Positions 1 to 5,654 of a stretch of DNA of 6,692 nucleotides are shown here, one piece after another. The stretch's first letter is position 1. The number at the start of each line of letters is the position of its first letter. Made by a program: the position numbers and the translations under genes. Source of the DNA: an uncultured Bacilli bacterium. GTDB taxonomy: Bacteria > Bacillota_I > Bacilli_A > RF39 > UBA660. Below the pieces are notes generated by a model, which made no database searches, was not told the origin of the DNA, and saw nothing but the letters and a program-made list of their open reading frames with translations. The stretch lies in the NCBI GenBank assembly GCA_934149245.1, contig CAKPER010000057.1:1-6692 (forward strand), written 5' to 3'.

Positions 1-33
1 TAATAATAAAAGTAATTGTGTAATTGCTTCCAT
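1..33 (-). CDS. N-terminal fragment of a probable third operon gene, cut by the window edge
   Basis: An ATG at 33-31 (minus strand) opens a frame that stays open to the window edge and reads MEAITQLLLLL. It begins 16 nt after the stop codon of the membrane-protein gene at 50-52, the close spacing expected of a co-transcribed gene. The leucine run suggests the start of a signal peptide or first membrane segment, but 11 residues do not identify a family. The upstream bases (AAAAGAAAAAT before the ATG) contain only a weak purine-rich ribosome site, unlike the strong sites of the other genes here. It could therefore be chance, or the true start could lie beyond the edge. Confidence 0.35.
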   Translation of the reverse strand, partial: MEAITQLLLLL

Positions 34-49
34 ATTTTTCTTTTAGATA

Positions 50-895
50 TTAATTATAGATACTATCTCTAACCGAATCTGCTAATTTTCTTTTTCCTTT
101 TTTAGGGATGAATTTATTGATAAAGGAATTATTTTTATTATACTTTAATCCCAAAAAAGCTAAGGTGCTAAAAACTATTGCACCAATAAAATTAACAAAT
201 AAATCTTTCATAGTATCGTTTATTCCAATATCAAGGTAACCGTTTTCAATAACTTGAAGAATATTACCTTCTTTATCATAGATAATAGTTTTATCAATAT
301 CTTTTATTAAAATTGGTTTATTTTCTTTATCTGGATTTAACTCTACTGATGATATTTTTTGTACAATAGTATCTTTTTGCATATCTAAATTAAAAAATTT
401 ATCTCCAGCATATTCAAAAAATTCCCATAATACTCCAATTGTCATAGAAAAGCAAAAAGCAACTAAACATAAATAAAATGGGGATAACTTAATTGATTTA
501 CTATTTTTATTTAATAAGTCTACTAATGAGCATCCCACTGCGGTTGCTAAAAATCCATTGATGGTATGTAACATTGTATCCCAATGAGGAATGATTCCAT
601 AAAAGTTATTAATTTCTCCTAATATTTCTGCTGAGAAGATAAATAAATATATTGCTATTTCTAAACCATCTGGTAATGTTATTTCGAATTTGTTTTGAAT
701 AAATAATGGGGCAAATAATAATACAAGTGATAATAAACATAGCAAGGCATTATTTAAATCTCCTCTTAATAGTTGTAATATCATACATAAAATAACTAAA
801 AATCTTAATATAATATAAATTGCTAGGGAACTTCTTCTTGTTTCTTGATATGCCATTTTTATTAATTTTTGAACTTTTATTTTTTTCTTTTTCAT
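50..895 (-). CDS. YjdF/DUF2238-like multi-pass membrane protein
   Basis: This is a membrane protein of unknown biochemical role. Numbering from the upstream Met (ATG 901-899), hydrophobic segments lie at about 27-45, 49-68, 78-95, 112-130, 141-160 and 232-252, after a very basic N-terminus (MKMKKKKIK). Three polar motifs in or next to membrane segments match the pattern I associate with the YjdF/DUF2238 group: WDTMLH (107-112), GVLWEFFEYAGD (156-167) and DTMKDLFVNFIGA (229-241). A soluble loop at about 180-225 looks like an insertion relative to short family members. START: AGAGGAGG at 909-902 directly abuts the ATG at 901, leaving no spacer. The next in-frame ATG (895-893) has a 6-nt spacer, so I place the start there (281 aa). 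It follows the flavodoxin gene by 14 nt and is almost certainly co-transcribed with it. Family assignment is from motif memory, and no function is claimed. Confidence 0.75.
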   Translation of the reverse strand: MKKKKIKVQKLIKMAYQETRRSSLAIYIILRFLVILCMILQLLRGDLNNALLCLLSLVLLFAPLFIQNKFEITLPDGLEIAIYLFIFSAEILGEINNFYGIIPHWDTMLHTINGFLATAVGCSLVDLLNKNSKSIKLSPFYLCLVAFCFSMTIGVLWEFFEYAGDKFFNLDMQKDTIVQKISSVELNPDKENKPILIKDIDKTIIYDKEGNILQVIENGYLDIGINDTMKDLFVNFIGAIVFSTLAFLGLKYNKNNSFINKFIPKKGKRKLADSVRDSIYN

Positions 896-901
896 CTTCA
901 T

Positions 902-909
902 CCTCCTCT
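902..909 (-). promoter_or_regulatory. Ribosome binding site deciding the start of the YjdF-like gene
   Basis: The minus strand reads AGAGGAGG immediately before ATG-AAG-ATG. A perfect GGAGG core (906-902) needs a spacer of roughly 5-9 nt. Only the second ATG (895) fits, with 6 nt, whereas the first ATG has none. The site fills the whole gap between the flavodoxin stop (910-912) and the first ATG, so the two genes are likely coupled translationally. Confidence 0.8.
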
Positions 910-1425
910 TTAAATTTTTGGATAATTGTTTTGAATCATATTTTCTAATTTTTCTAAATCAAGTTGATTAGGGTGAGATAATGCTTTGTCAAAATTTTCT
1001 ATTAAATTATCTATATTTGCTCTGGAAAGTTCTTGTTTTTGTTTTTCATAACGTTTTCTAACTGATATAGGCATTTTACCTTGACACATAAAAGTTCCTA
1101 TTATTGTATTGCTACTATCAATATTCTTTTTTATATTATTAATAATATTTTGAAAATATTTTTCACTTTCTCCAAAGCCTGCTGTTCCAAATAAAAATAT
1201 TTTTTTATTCTTTAAATTTTTTAAGAAAGTTAAGGTTTGTAAATCGGCTGTTCCTTTTTCAGTCCAAAATCCAATATATAGTATATTACTTAAAGTTTTA
1301 TCAATATCTGCTATATTTCCATAATAAGTACATTGTTCTTTAGGTAAAATATTATAGATTTTTTCTGCAAGAATTTTAGTATTTCCTGTTTTACTACTGT
1401 AAATTATAGAATATTCTAATTTCAT
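910..1425 (-). CDS. Flavodoxin-like protein (possibly BilS-type)
   Basis: A small FMN-binding-type redox protein of 171 aa, predicted cytoplasmic. The N-terminal strand leads into the FMN phosphate loop SSKTGNT (10-16), the classic flavodoxin (S/T)-x-T-G-N-T motif. Further conserved stretches are GFWTEKGTAD (52-61, around the second flavin loop), FLFGTAGFG (77-85, third loop), CQGKMP (114-119) and a C-terminal ALSHPNQLDLEK (148-159). This set resembles the flavodoxin-family group that includes BilS, the accessory protein encoded beside bilirubin reductase BilR in some gut Firmicutes. No bilR-like gene is visible here, so I give no symbol. The start is ATG 1425 with AAGGAG at 1440-1435 and a spacer of about 9 nt. 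It is the first gene of the operon, with the YjdF-like membrane protein following after 14 nt; the pairing suggests redox delivery to, or at, the membrane, which is inference. Confidence 0.88.
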   Translation of the reverse strand: MKLEYSIIYSSKTGNTKILAEKIYNILPKEQCTYYGNIADIDKTLSNILYIGFWTEKGTADLQTLTFLKNLKNKKIFLFGTAGFGESEKYFQNIINNIKKNIDSSNTIIGTFMCQGKMPISVRKRYEKQKQELSRANIDNLIENFDKALSHPNQLDLEKLENMIQNNYPKI

Positions 1426-1434
1426 AATATATTT

Positions 1435-1440
1435 CTCCTT
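1435..1440 (-). promoter_or_regulatory. Ribosome binding site of the flavodoxin gene
   Basis: The minus strand reads AAGGAG followed by AAATATATT and the ATG at 1425-1423. The 9-nt spacer is at the long end of normal. It supports the ATG at 1425 as the start. Confidence 0.75.
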
Positions 1441-1449
1441 TATAGTTGA

Positions 1450-1479
1450 ATTTTATCAAAACTTAATGAAAAAGTCTTT
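1450..1479 (-). promoter_or_regulatory. Weak candidate promoter for the flavodoxin operon
   Basis: On the minus strand a TAAAAT hexamer (1455-1450) is preceded by TGA, giving an extended -10 element (TGnTAAAAT). The -35 region about 17-18 nt upstream (AAAGAC/AAGACT) is poor. Transcription would begin near 1443 and leave a leader of about 18 nt just covering the ribosome site. In sequence this AT-rich such matches arise by chance. No GC-rich terminator hairpin was seen between the ATPase stop (1596) and this gene, so read-through from the ATPase is also possible. Confidence 0.25.
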
Positions 1480-1595
1480 GTTTTTATTTAAAATACTTAA
1501 ATATTTTATTCTTATTAAATTATAGTAGTAATAAAAATAGAAGATTATTTAAGTAATTTTTCTAATAAGTTAATATTTTTAGTTTCTTACAATAT

Positions 1596-4145
1596 TTAAT
1601 CTTTAAATAATTTCACTAATAATGGCTTAATTAATTCGTAAATGAATATTGCCATAAAGTTTATTATAAATACTAATAATATCAAACTAATATTCATTGA
1701 TGTTATACTTATTAATTTTCCAACCGGTGTAATAAACACTATAAGTTCAATTAAAAGTATCAATAGTAATCCATAATTCATTACTTTGTTAGAAAATAAT
1801 CCTTGTTTAACAATTGATTGTTTTAAATTTCTACAAGATAATGAATAAACAATTTCTTGCACAACCATCGAAAGAAGTGCTAAAGACATAGCCGTTTCTT
1901 GTCCATACATTTTCAAACTAATAAAATAAGTAAGAACTACAAATATAGTTTCAATTATAGCTGAAAATGCGATACTAGCTTTGATAAATGGTGTAAATAA
2001 CGGTTTGTTTATTCCCCTTGGTTTTTTATTCATTATACCATCTTCACTCTGTTCAAATGACAAACAAATACTAGGAATAGAATCTGTTACCAAGTCAATA
2101 AATAAAATATAAATTGGTAATAAAATTGTTGTTTTAGTAAACAAACCTATAATAATAGTAAATATTTCAGCAAAATTACTTGATAACGAAAATACTATAT
2201 TATTTCTAATATTATTATATATTCTTCTACCTTCTTCAACTGCCACAACTATTGTTGAAAAAGAATCATCCATTAATACTATATCAGACGCTGACTTTGT
2301 AACATCAGTACCTGTAATTCCCATTCCCACACCAACATGAGCATCTTTAATAGCTGGAGCATCATTTACTCCATCCCCTGTCATTGCTACTATTTTTCCA
2401 CTGTTTTGAAGAGCAAAAACAATTTTTTCTTTATGAGTTGGATTAACTCTTGCATAAACAGAATATTTTTTAACAATATCTTTTAGTTCTTTATCATTAT
2501 ATTTATCAAGTTCACTTCCAAGTATTGCTTCATTATCACTGTCTATAATTCCAACATTCTTAGCAATAGCAGTTGCTGTATCTATAGAGTCTCCTGTAAT
2601 CATAATAGGTCTAATTCCTGCATTTTTACACAAAACAACACTTTTCTTAACACTTTCTCTCGGAGGATCTATCATACCTAAAATACCAGCAAAAGATAAG
2701 TTATTTTCTTCTTTTTCTAATTCTTTAACATTTTTGGGTATATAATCTAACTTTTTATAAGCAAAGCCTAAAGTTCTTAATGCATTTTTAGAAAAATTCT
2801 TAACTCTATATAAAGCATCTTCTTTTTGAGTCTTAGACAAATTTACTTTTTCAATTAAAGAATCCATACTACCTTTACATAAAACATAGACATTATTATC
2901 AATTTTATTTAAAGTAGTAAACATCTTTCTATCACTATCAAATGGTATATCTAACAATCTTTCACAACTTTTTCTCAATTTAAGCGAATCAATTTTTTTA
3001 TTATATAGATAATCGTATAAACAAGTTTCTGTAGGATCACCTACATATTTTTCTTCATAAATAAGGCCATCATTACAAAGAGCACATATGTAATTAAGCA
3101 TTTTTTCATCAATTACATATTCATCTTTAACTGTCATTTTATTTTGTGTTATAGTACCTGTCTTATCAGAACAAATAATATCTATTGCTCCTAATGTTTC
3201 TACAGCTTGCATTTGTTTTACTACTGTTTTCTTTTTTGCTAAATTAGATATTCCAACAGATAAAGTTATTGTAATTACAGTTGGTAATCCCTCTGGAATT
3301 GCAGCCACTGCTAGTGATGAACATAACATTATAATTTCAAGTATCGTATATTTATTAATTAGAGCTAAGATAAATATAAAGATTAAAATAATAAATACTA
3401 TAAATGTAATTTTTTTAGAAAGTTCTTTTATTTTTAATTGTAAAGGAGTTTCAACTCCATCGTTTTCATTTAGTGATAGTGCAATCTTACCTATCTCAGT
3501 ATTTTTTCCAGTACTTACAACTATACCAGTACATTTTCCATTTGTAATATTTGTTCCTAAAAACAACATATTCTTTTGTTCTTGAATAATTAAATTTTCT
3601 TTTAAATCATCAGCACTTTTTTGAACTGGAATACTTTCACCAGTTAGTGCTGATTCATCTACTTTTAAGCTTTCACATGAAAGTATTCTAATATCAGCCG
3701 GAACTGTTTCACCAGATTCTAAATAAATTATATCTCCCGGAACTAATTCTTTAGTATTTATTATTAATATTTTGTCATCTCTTTTTACTTTACAAGTACT
3801 AGTTTCATATTTTTTTAAATCATTTAATATTAAAGTCGCTTTTTCTTCTTGTATAAATCCAACAATAGCATTTATAAAAACTACAAAAAGAATAACAATA
3901 GTATCAGTATACTCATGAGAATAAAAACATCCATAAAAATATAAAAGTACTGCAACAACTAATAATATAATAATCATCGTATCATTAAATTGCTTTAAAA
4001 TTCTTAAAATCAATGATGTTTTCTTTTTATTTAAAATAATATTTTGTCCATAATCATCTAATCTCTTCTTTGCATTTCTACTATCTAATCCATCAATATT
4101 ACTTTCCAAAGTCCTAAATATTTCTTCCTTATTTTTAGAATACAC
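1596..4145 (-). CDS. P2-type cation-transporting P-type ATPase
   Basis: A full-length ATP-driven cation pump of the inner membrane, 849 aa, which is normal for SERCA-like bacterial pumps. In order: N-terminal cation-ATPase domain; M1/M2 at about 57-98; actuator domain with TGES (168-171); M3/M4 at about 246-299 with PEGLP (284-288); phosphorylation motif CSDKTGT with catalytic Asp327; nucleotide domain with PFDSDRK (401-407) and KGSMD (424-428); hinge motifs MIDPPRE (491-497), MITGD (515-519) and TGDGVNDAP (589-597); then M5-M10 at about 650-839. PEGLP indicates a P2 pump (Ca, Na/K or H/K type). Ion-site residues: Glu285 in M4, Asn657/Glu660 in M5 (SSNFAE) and Asp684/Thr687/Asp688 in M6 (IDLVTDS). 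The M6 Asp684 sits where calcium pumps have Asn and Na,K-ATPase has Asp. Substrate is therefore open: Ca2+, Na+ or other. START: GTG at 4145-4143, with an in-frame TAA six bases upstream excluding a longer form. It appears monocistronic, 170 bp upstream of the flavodoxin operon. Confidence 0.95.
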   Translation of the reverse strand: MYSKNKEEIFRTLESNIDGLDSRNAKKRLDDYGQNIILNKKKTSLILRILKQFNDTMIIILLVVAVLLYFYGCFYSHEYTDTIVILFVVFINAIVGFIQEEKATLILNDLKKYETSTCKVKRDDKILIINTKELVPGDIIYLESGETVPADIRILSCESLKVDESALTGESIPVQKSADDLKENLIIQEQKNMLFLGTNITNGKCTGIVVSTGKNTEIGKIALSLNENDGVETPLQLKIKELSKKITFIVFIILIFIFILALINKYTILEIIMLCSSLAVAAIPEGLPTVITITLSVGISNLAKKKTVVKQMQAVETLGAIDIICSDKTGTITQNKMTVKDEYVIDEKMLNYICALCNDGLIYEEKYVGDPTETCLYDYLYNKKIDSLKLRKSCERLLDIPFDSDRKMFTTLNKIDNNVYVLCKGSMDSLIEKVNLSKTQKEDALYRVKNFSKNALRTLGFAYKKLDYIPKNVKELEKEENNLSFAGILGMIDPPRESVKKSVVLCKNAGIRPIMITGDSIDTATAIAKNVGIIDSDNEAILGSELDKYNDKELKDIVKKYSVYARVNPTHKEKIVFALQNSGKIVAMTGDGVNDAPAIKDAHVGVGMGITGTDVTKSASDIVLMDDSFSTIVVAVEEGRRIYNNIRNNIVFSLSSNFAEIFTIIIGLFTKTTILLPIYILFIDLVTDSIPSICLSFEQSEDGIMNKKPRGINKPLFTPFIKASIAFSAIIETIFVVLTYFISLKMYGQETAMSLALLSMVVQEIVYSLSCRNLKQSIVKQGLFSNKVMNYGLLLILLIELIVFITPVGKLISITSMNISLILLVFIINFMAIFIYELIKPLLVKLFKD

Positions 4146-4154
4146 TTTTTATCA

Positions 4155-4160
4155 TCTCCA
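4155..4160 (-). promoter_or_regulatory. Ribosome binding site supporting the GTG start of the ATPase
   Basis: The minus strand reads TGGAGA, 9-10 nt before the GTG at 4145-4143. Two ATGs near the site (ATGGAG and ATGATA) are out of frame with the ATPase, and the ATPase frame has a TAA just upstream of the GTG. GTG is therefore the only start that fits. Confidence 0.7.
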
Positions 4161-4205
4161 TTTTATTATTTTTCACCCTATTACCCATCATATAATAGTT
4201 TTTTA

Positions 4206-4221
4206 AGTGATTTTTACCACT
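4206..4221 (-). other. Small hairpin in the ATPase leader
   Basis: On the minus strand AGTGGT and ATCACT (one G-T wobble) pair around a 4-base AAAA loop, about 60 nt upstream of the GTG start. There is no U-tract typical of a terminator. It may be a leader structure or chance. Confidence 0.25.
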
Positions 4222-4287
4222 CATATTAACTATTTTTATTTATTCTACTTTTAGTAAAAAGAGAGAAAATTATAATAAAATTATACT

Positions 4288-4316
4288 ATAATAATCTATT
4301 ACTAATATAATCACAA
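4288..4316 (-). promoter_or_regulatory. Candidate promoter for the ATPase (proximal)
   Basis: On the minus strand TTGTGA (4316-4311) and TATTAT (4293-4288) are separated by 17 nt. Transcription would start near 4281, giving a leader of about 135 nt. The match is fair, and chance hits are common in this AT-rich stretch. Confidence 0.35.
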
Positions 4317-4453
4317 AACATAATAATATAGATACTATTCATATAAACTTATAATAATTTTCTTTTTTATAGTCATTACTCCATTAATAAATATTACTTT
4401 TAGTTTTTTTATCATAACTTAACTTTCACTTTTATATCACTATCTTATTTTTT

Positions 4454-4482
4454 AGTTTACCATCTTTATTTATTTTGTCAAA
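4454..4482 (-). promoter_or_regulatory. Candidate promoter facing the ATPase (distal)
   Basis: On the minus strand a perfect TTGACA (4482-4477) is followed after 17 nt by TAAACT (4459-4454) with an extended TGG just upstream of it. It points toward the ATPase and would give a leader of about 300 nt. It lies just upstream, on the opposite strand, of the transposase remnant, so it may instead be a relic of a lost gene. Confidence 0.35.
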
Positions 4483-4567
4483 TATTACTTATCATTTTAT
4501 TAACCACTAGTTAAAATGTATACACTAATAATGTTATACTATACCTTGTAAGAAAGTATATTCTATT

Positions 4568-5099
4568 ATGCATAATAAAGAATATGCATTAAAGATTGTT
4601 CAAGAAAAAATTAGTGGTTTAAATAATTACTCTTATTCTTAAATCAATACTTTTACTGGATATACTAAAATGCAGTTAATTCGATTTTCTAAAGATATAG
4701 AAAAAAAGATATTGATTCTATATTAGTTCATGGTTTAACTAATAAACCTTCTAATAATTCAACATCTGACAAAGAAATTGAATTTATTAAGAACTTTAAG
4801 AATAAATATCCAGTTATTAGTATAACACAGTTTCAAGACATTTATCATGAAGATATTATTTAGAATTCTAAAACGAAAGATATTGTTAAACAAAATAATC
4901 TTAAAGTTAGAAGTTATTCTTTTACGAATCTTTATATGAAAAATTTAACTGGGTTAAACCTATCAAACATAAATGTTTCAACAAAGAATATGATTCTCAT
5001 CCTATAAGGGAACCTTCTCCACAAAGGGATATCTTAATTATGATTGATGATACTCTTTATAATTGGTTTCAAAATGGTAAAAAATATTCATTACTTTAG
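4568..5099 (+). pseudogene. Decayed, truncated ISNCY/IS1202-type transposase
   Basis: About 175 residues of an original of roughly 430-480 can be read through three frames. Segment 1 starts at ATG 4568 (MHNKEYALKIVQEKISG) and has an in-frame TAA at 4640-4642. It continues through FTGYTKMQLIRFSKDIEKK, a helix-turn-helix-type region. A 1-base loss in the A-run at 4701-4707 moves to segment 2, DIDSILVHGLTNKPS then DKEIEFIKNFKNKYP and SITQFQDIYHEDI, with an in-frame TAG at 4861-4863. A second 1-base loss near 4924-4926 moves to segment 3, ESLYEKFNWVKPIKHK then DSHPIREPSPQRDILIMIDD and NWFQNGKKYSLL, ending at TAG 5097. The HG-x-x-x-KP block and the HPxR...MxD...WF block match the pattern of ISNCY transposases, the MID aspartate being the presumed first DDE residue. 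Everything after it is missing. Element ends could not be located. Confidence 0.8.
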
Positions 5100-5328
5100 T
5101 TTTTTTAGAATATAAATCAAACTTTTCTTTCATTTTATATCTATTAAAGGTAATTGATAATTCTTTTTGATATTTTTTCTTATAAGAACTTATTAAATCA
5201 TTAGCAGTATTATTAATAGCTAATGTAATAGTACAAGCGCAAGCTATTACTACTATTATTATACCTATTAAAATATTTCTTCCTTTATTTCTTGTAGTAG
5301 AAATCTAAGCATTTTTTAAAATATACAT
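5100..5328 (-). pseudogene. Truncated FtsX-like ABC transporter permease with early stop
   Basis: The minus strand from ATG 5328 reads MYILKNA, then a TAG (5307-5305), then ISTTRNKGRNILIGIIIV, ACACTITLAINNTAND, LISSYKKKYQKE and LSITFNRYKMKEKFDLYSKK. This is the typical start of MacB/FtsX-type permeases: a short amphipathic stretch with RNKGRN, the first membrane segment at about residues 19-38, then the beginning of the extracellular domain. The position of the TAG normally holds a leucine, so a single TTG-to-TAG change explains it. The frame stays open for about 88 more codons, the last 20 of which are antisense to the transposase remnant. The main part (several hundred residues, remaining membrane segments) is gone. 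AGAGGA at 5340-5335 is a good ribosome site, and a strong-looking promoter lies about 90 bp upstream, so decay appears recent. Confidence 0.75.
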
Positions 5329-5334
5329 AATTAT

Positions 5335-5340
5335 TCCTCT
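5335..5340 (-). promoter_or_regulatory. Ribosome binding site of the dead permease gene
   Basis: The minus strand reads AGAGGA followed by ATAATT and the ATG at 5328-5326, a normal 6-nt spacer. It confirms where the permease reading frame began. Confidence 0.65.
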
Positions 5341-5417
5341 TTTCTTTTATATTTGTCCTTTTTAGACTAATTAATTATAAAAAGAAAAACTGAAATAAAA
5401 CTTAAATTATTATTTTT

Positions 5418-5447
5418 ATTAAAATTTACTATAATTGTAAATGTCAA
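5418..5447 (-). promoter_or_regulatory. Promoter of the permease remnant with operator-like palindrome in the spacer
   Basis: On the minus strand a perfect TTGACA (5447-5442) is followed after 18 nt by TTTAAT (5423-5418), which matches 5 of 6 bases of the -10 consensus. The 17 bp immediately after the -35 (5441-5425) form an inverted repeat, TTTAC-N7-GTAAA, a placement typical of repressor operators. Transcription would start near 5411, about 80 nt before the permease ATG. No regulator gene is present in the window. Confidence 0.5.
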
Positions 5448-5593
5448 ATATTTTTATAGTTAAATATTAGTTTTATTTTTATGATTTAAACAATTTTTCT
5501 GATGATAATAGATTTTTTGTTTTTTTAATATTCATAATACTTAAAACCTATAAAATAAAAAAAATTTAGAATTTTTGGAAATTTAAAAGGAAA

Positions 5594-5620
5594 TCGAAGA
5601 TAAACAGCCAATAATATAAT
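5594..5620 (+). promoter_or_regulatory. Candidate promoter of the Rpn gene
   Basis: A perfect TATAAT lies at 5615-5620, about 35 nt before the start codon. The -35 region is poor: the best match is TCGAAG at 5594-5599 with a short 15-nt spacer. Only the -10 element is convincing. Confidence 0.3.
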
Positions 5621-5621
5621 T

Positions 5622-5647
5622 AGAAGGAGCTTTTTCTAAAAGGAGGT
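5622..5647 (+). promoter_or_regulatory. Tandem Shine-Dalgarno sequences before the Rpn gene
   Basis: AGGAGGT at 5641-5647 with a 7-nt spacer is the working ribosome site for the ATG at 5655. A second purine-rich site, AGAAGGAGC (5622-5630), lies about 16 nt upstream with no start codon behind it. AGAAGGAG can pair with the following CTTTTTCT (two G-U pairs), so the upstream copy sits in a weak hairpin-forming element just before the real site. Confidence 0.6.
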
Positions 5648-5654
5648 AAATTTA

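Larger units (their letters stand above)
4146..4567. other. Gene-free AT-rich interval
   Basis: There is no supportable gene. The longest frame noticed is a 26-codon minus-strand stretch (MIKKLKVIFINGV...) without a family match. The interval holds the two candidate ATPase promoters, one small hairpin, and near its right end a TGTATACA palindrome (4518-4525). That palindrome could lie close to the lost left end of the transposase element. No recognisable terminal inverted repeat was identified. Confidence 0.6.
5329..5654. other. Divergent intergenic region between the permease remnant and rpn
   Basis: There is no gene in these 326 bases. The left part is the leader and promoter of the dead permease on the minus strand. 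The middle (about 5450-5580) is a plain AT-rich stretch where I see nothing. The right part carries the -10-like TATAAT and the tandem ribosome sites of the Rpn gene. Confidence 0.7.

Noticed and set aside
1426..1595. Possible terminator between the ATPase and the flavodoxin operon
   Set aside because: Only AT-only inverted repeats (for example ATTTAA...TTAAAT) were found. There is no GC-containing stem followed by a T-run.
4328..4410. A short minus-strand frame (about 26 codons, MIKKLKVIFINGV...)
   Set aside because: There is no recognisable family, no good ribosome site, and it is very short in an AT-rich stretch where such frames are expected by chance.
4640..4863. Programmed frameshifting or stop read-through in the transposase remnant
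   Set aside because: An A-run at 4701-4707 resembles a slippery site, but two in-frame stops, a second frameshift and loss of the catalytic two thirds show plain decay.
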